A program made the position numbers and the translations under genes. From assembly GCA_009781475.1 (NCBI GenBank), contig WQYB01000017.1, forward strand, positions 1 through 41,259: a stretch of DNA of 41,259 bases. Reading direction: 5' to 3'. The notes beneath the pieces were generated by a model that had not been told where the DNA came from, made no database searches, and saw nothing but the letters and a program-made list of their open reading frames with translations. The stretch comes from Treponema sp. Its GTDB lineage: Bacteria; Spirochaetota; Spirochaetia; Treponematales; Breznakiellaceae. Of this stretch, positions 41,176-41,259 are shown piece by piece (the first letter of the stretch is position 1; each line of letters begins with the position of its first letter).

Positions 41176-41259
41176 ATGAATGAAAAATATAAAAACAAAC
41201 TGGAAAGTTTGGCAAAACAGAAAAAATTTATTATTGGTGATACTGCTTCAGGTAGTATA
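41176..41259 (+). CDS. start of a divergent gene, cut by the window end
   Basis: An ATG at 41176 opens a frame of 28 codons to the window edge (MNEKYKNKLESLAKQKKF, then IIGDTASGSI). The Lys-rich start and the FIIGDTASGS run look protein-like but are too short to identify. No Shine-Dalgarno precedes it. It diverges from the deacetylase gene. Confidence 0.4.
   Translation, partial: MNEKYKNKLESLAKQKKFIIGDTASGSI

Overview
The window looks like a chromosome segment of a spirochaete close to Treponema. The evidence is a FlbB-FliK-FlgD-FlgE-FlbD-MotA-MotB flagellar cluster in spirochaete order, a FlgE carrying the treponemal Lys165/Cys178 hook cross-link pair, many lipoproteins with spirochaete-style lipoboxes, SpoVG, and an AT-rich base composition. 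All calls come from reading the sequence; no database search was run.

Layout. 1-239: a possible gene tail, a degenerate palindromic repeat and a promoter. 240-6015: flagellar hook and motor genes; the cluster stops after motB and the usual fliL-fliM genes do not follow. 6062-8737: a secreted three-repeat PPC-like protein, a small conserved-looking protein and a solute-binding lipoprotein. 8844-14241: a housekeeping run with rplU, prp, rpmA, obg, a fused nadD-yqeK, an LCP protein and rsfS. 14296-14634: a small protein ending in a 59-residue Asp/Glu tail. 14791-20106: ispE, spoVG, tRNA-Gln, rplY, tilS and ftsH. 20109-25638: two tandem exported proteins (one an HtrA-like protease), radC, a zinc-finger mini-lipoprotein and a glucosaminidase-like lipoprotein. 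25677-31688: a chitobiose/GlcNAc module with diacetylchitobiose phosphorylase, an Eis-like GNAT, a GH4 glycosidase and a GlcNAc kinase. 39114-31807 (minus strand): a three-gene operon with two close GH94 phosphorylase paralogues around a cytosolic LacI-type sensor fused to a GGDEF diguanylate cyclase. The right end has a NUDIX hydrolase, a polysaccharide deacetylase lipoprotein and the start of a further gene.

Two things stand out. First, a family of 72-82 bp imperfect palindromes built from short CACGGAG- or CACGAACC-like units. One copy is intergenic, but others lie inside reading frames without breaking them: in ispE (exactly 26 codons), in tilS (half copy), and in the export signals of two neighbouring genes, where the hairpin encodes most of the N-terminus. 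This resembles the protein-coding palindromic elements known from Rickettsia, in another phylum. Second, the GH94 / LacI-GGDEF / GH94 operon suggests direct control of c-di-GMP by a cytosolic sugar that is made or consumed by the flanking phosphorylases. This would tie oligosaccharide supply to a second messenger that often controls motility.

How the genes work together. Diacetylchitobiose phosphorylase would give GlcNAc and GlcNAc-1-phosphate, and the kinase would make GlcNAc-6-phosphate. The GH4 enzyme could open a phosphorylated disaccharide. The deacetylase and glucosaminidase lipoproteins may act on chitin or peptidoglycan outside the membrane. No sugar transporter lies in the window. 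Several genes here (chbP, the GH4 gene, the GNAT gene, ftsH) have a -10-like box only 5-6 bases before the start codon and no Shine-Dalgarno, suggesting leaderless mRNAs.
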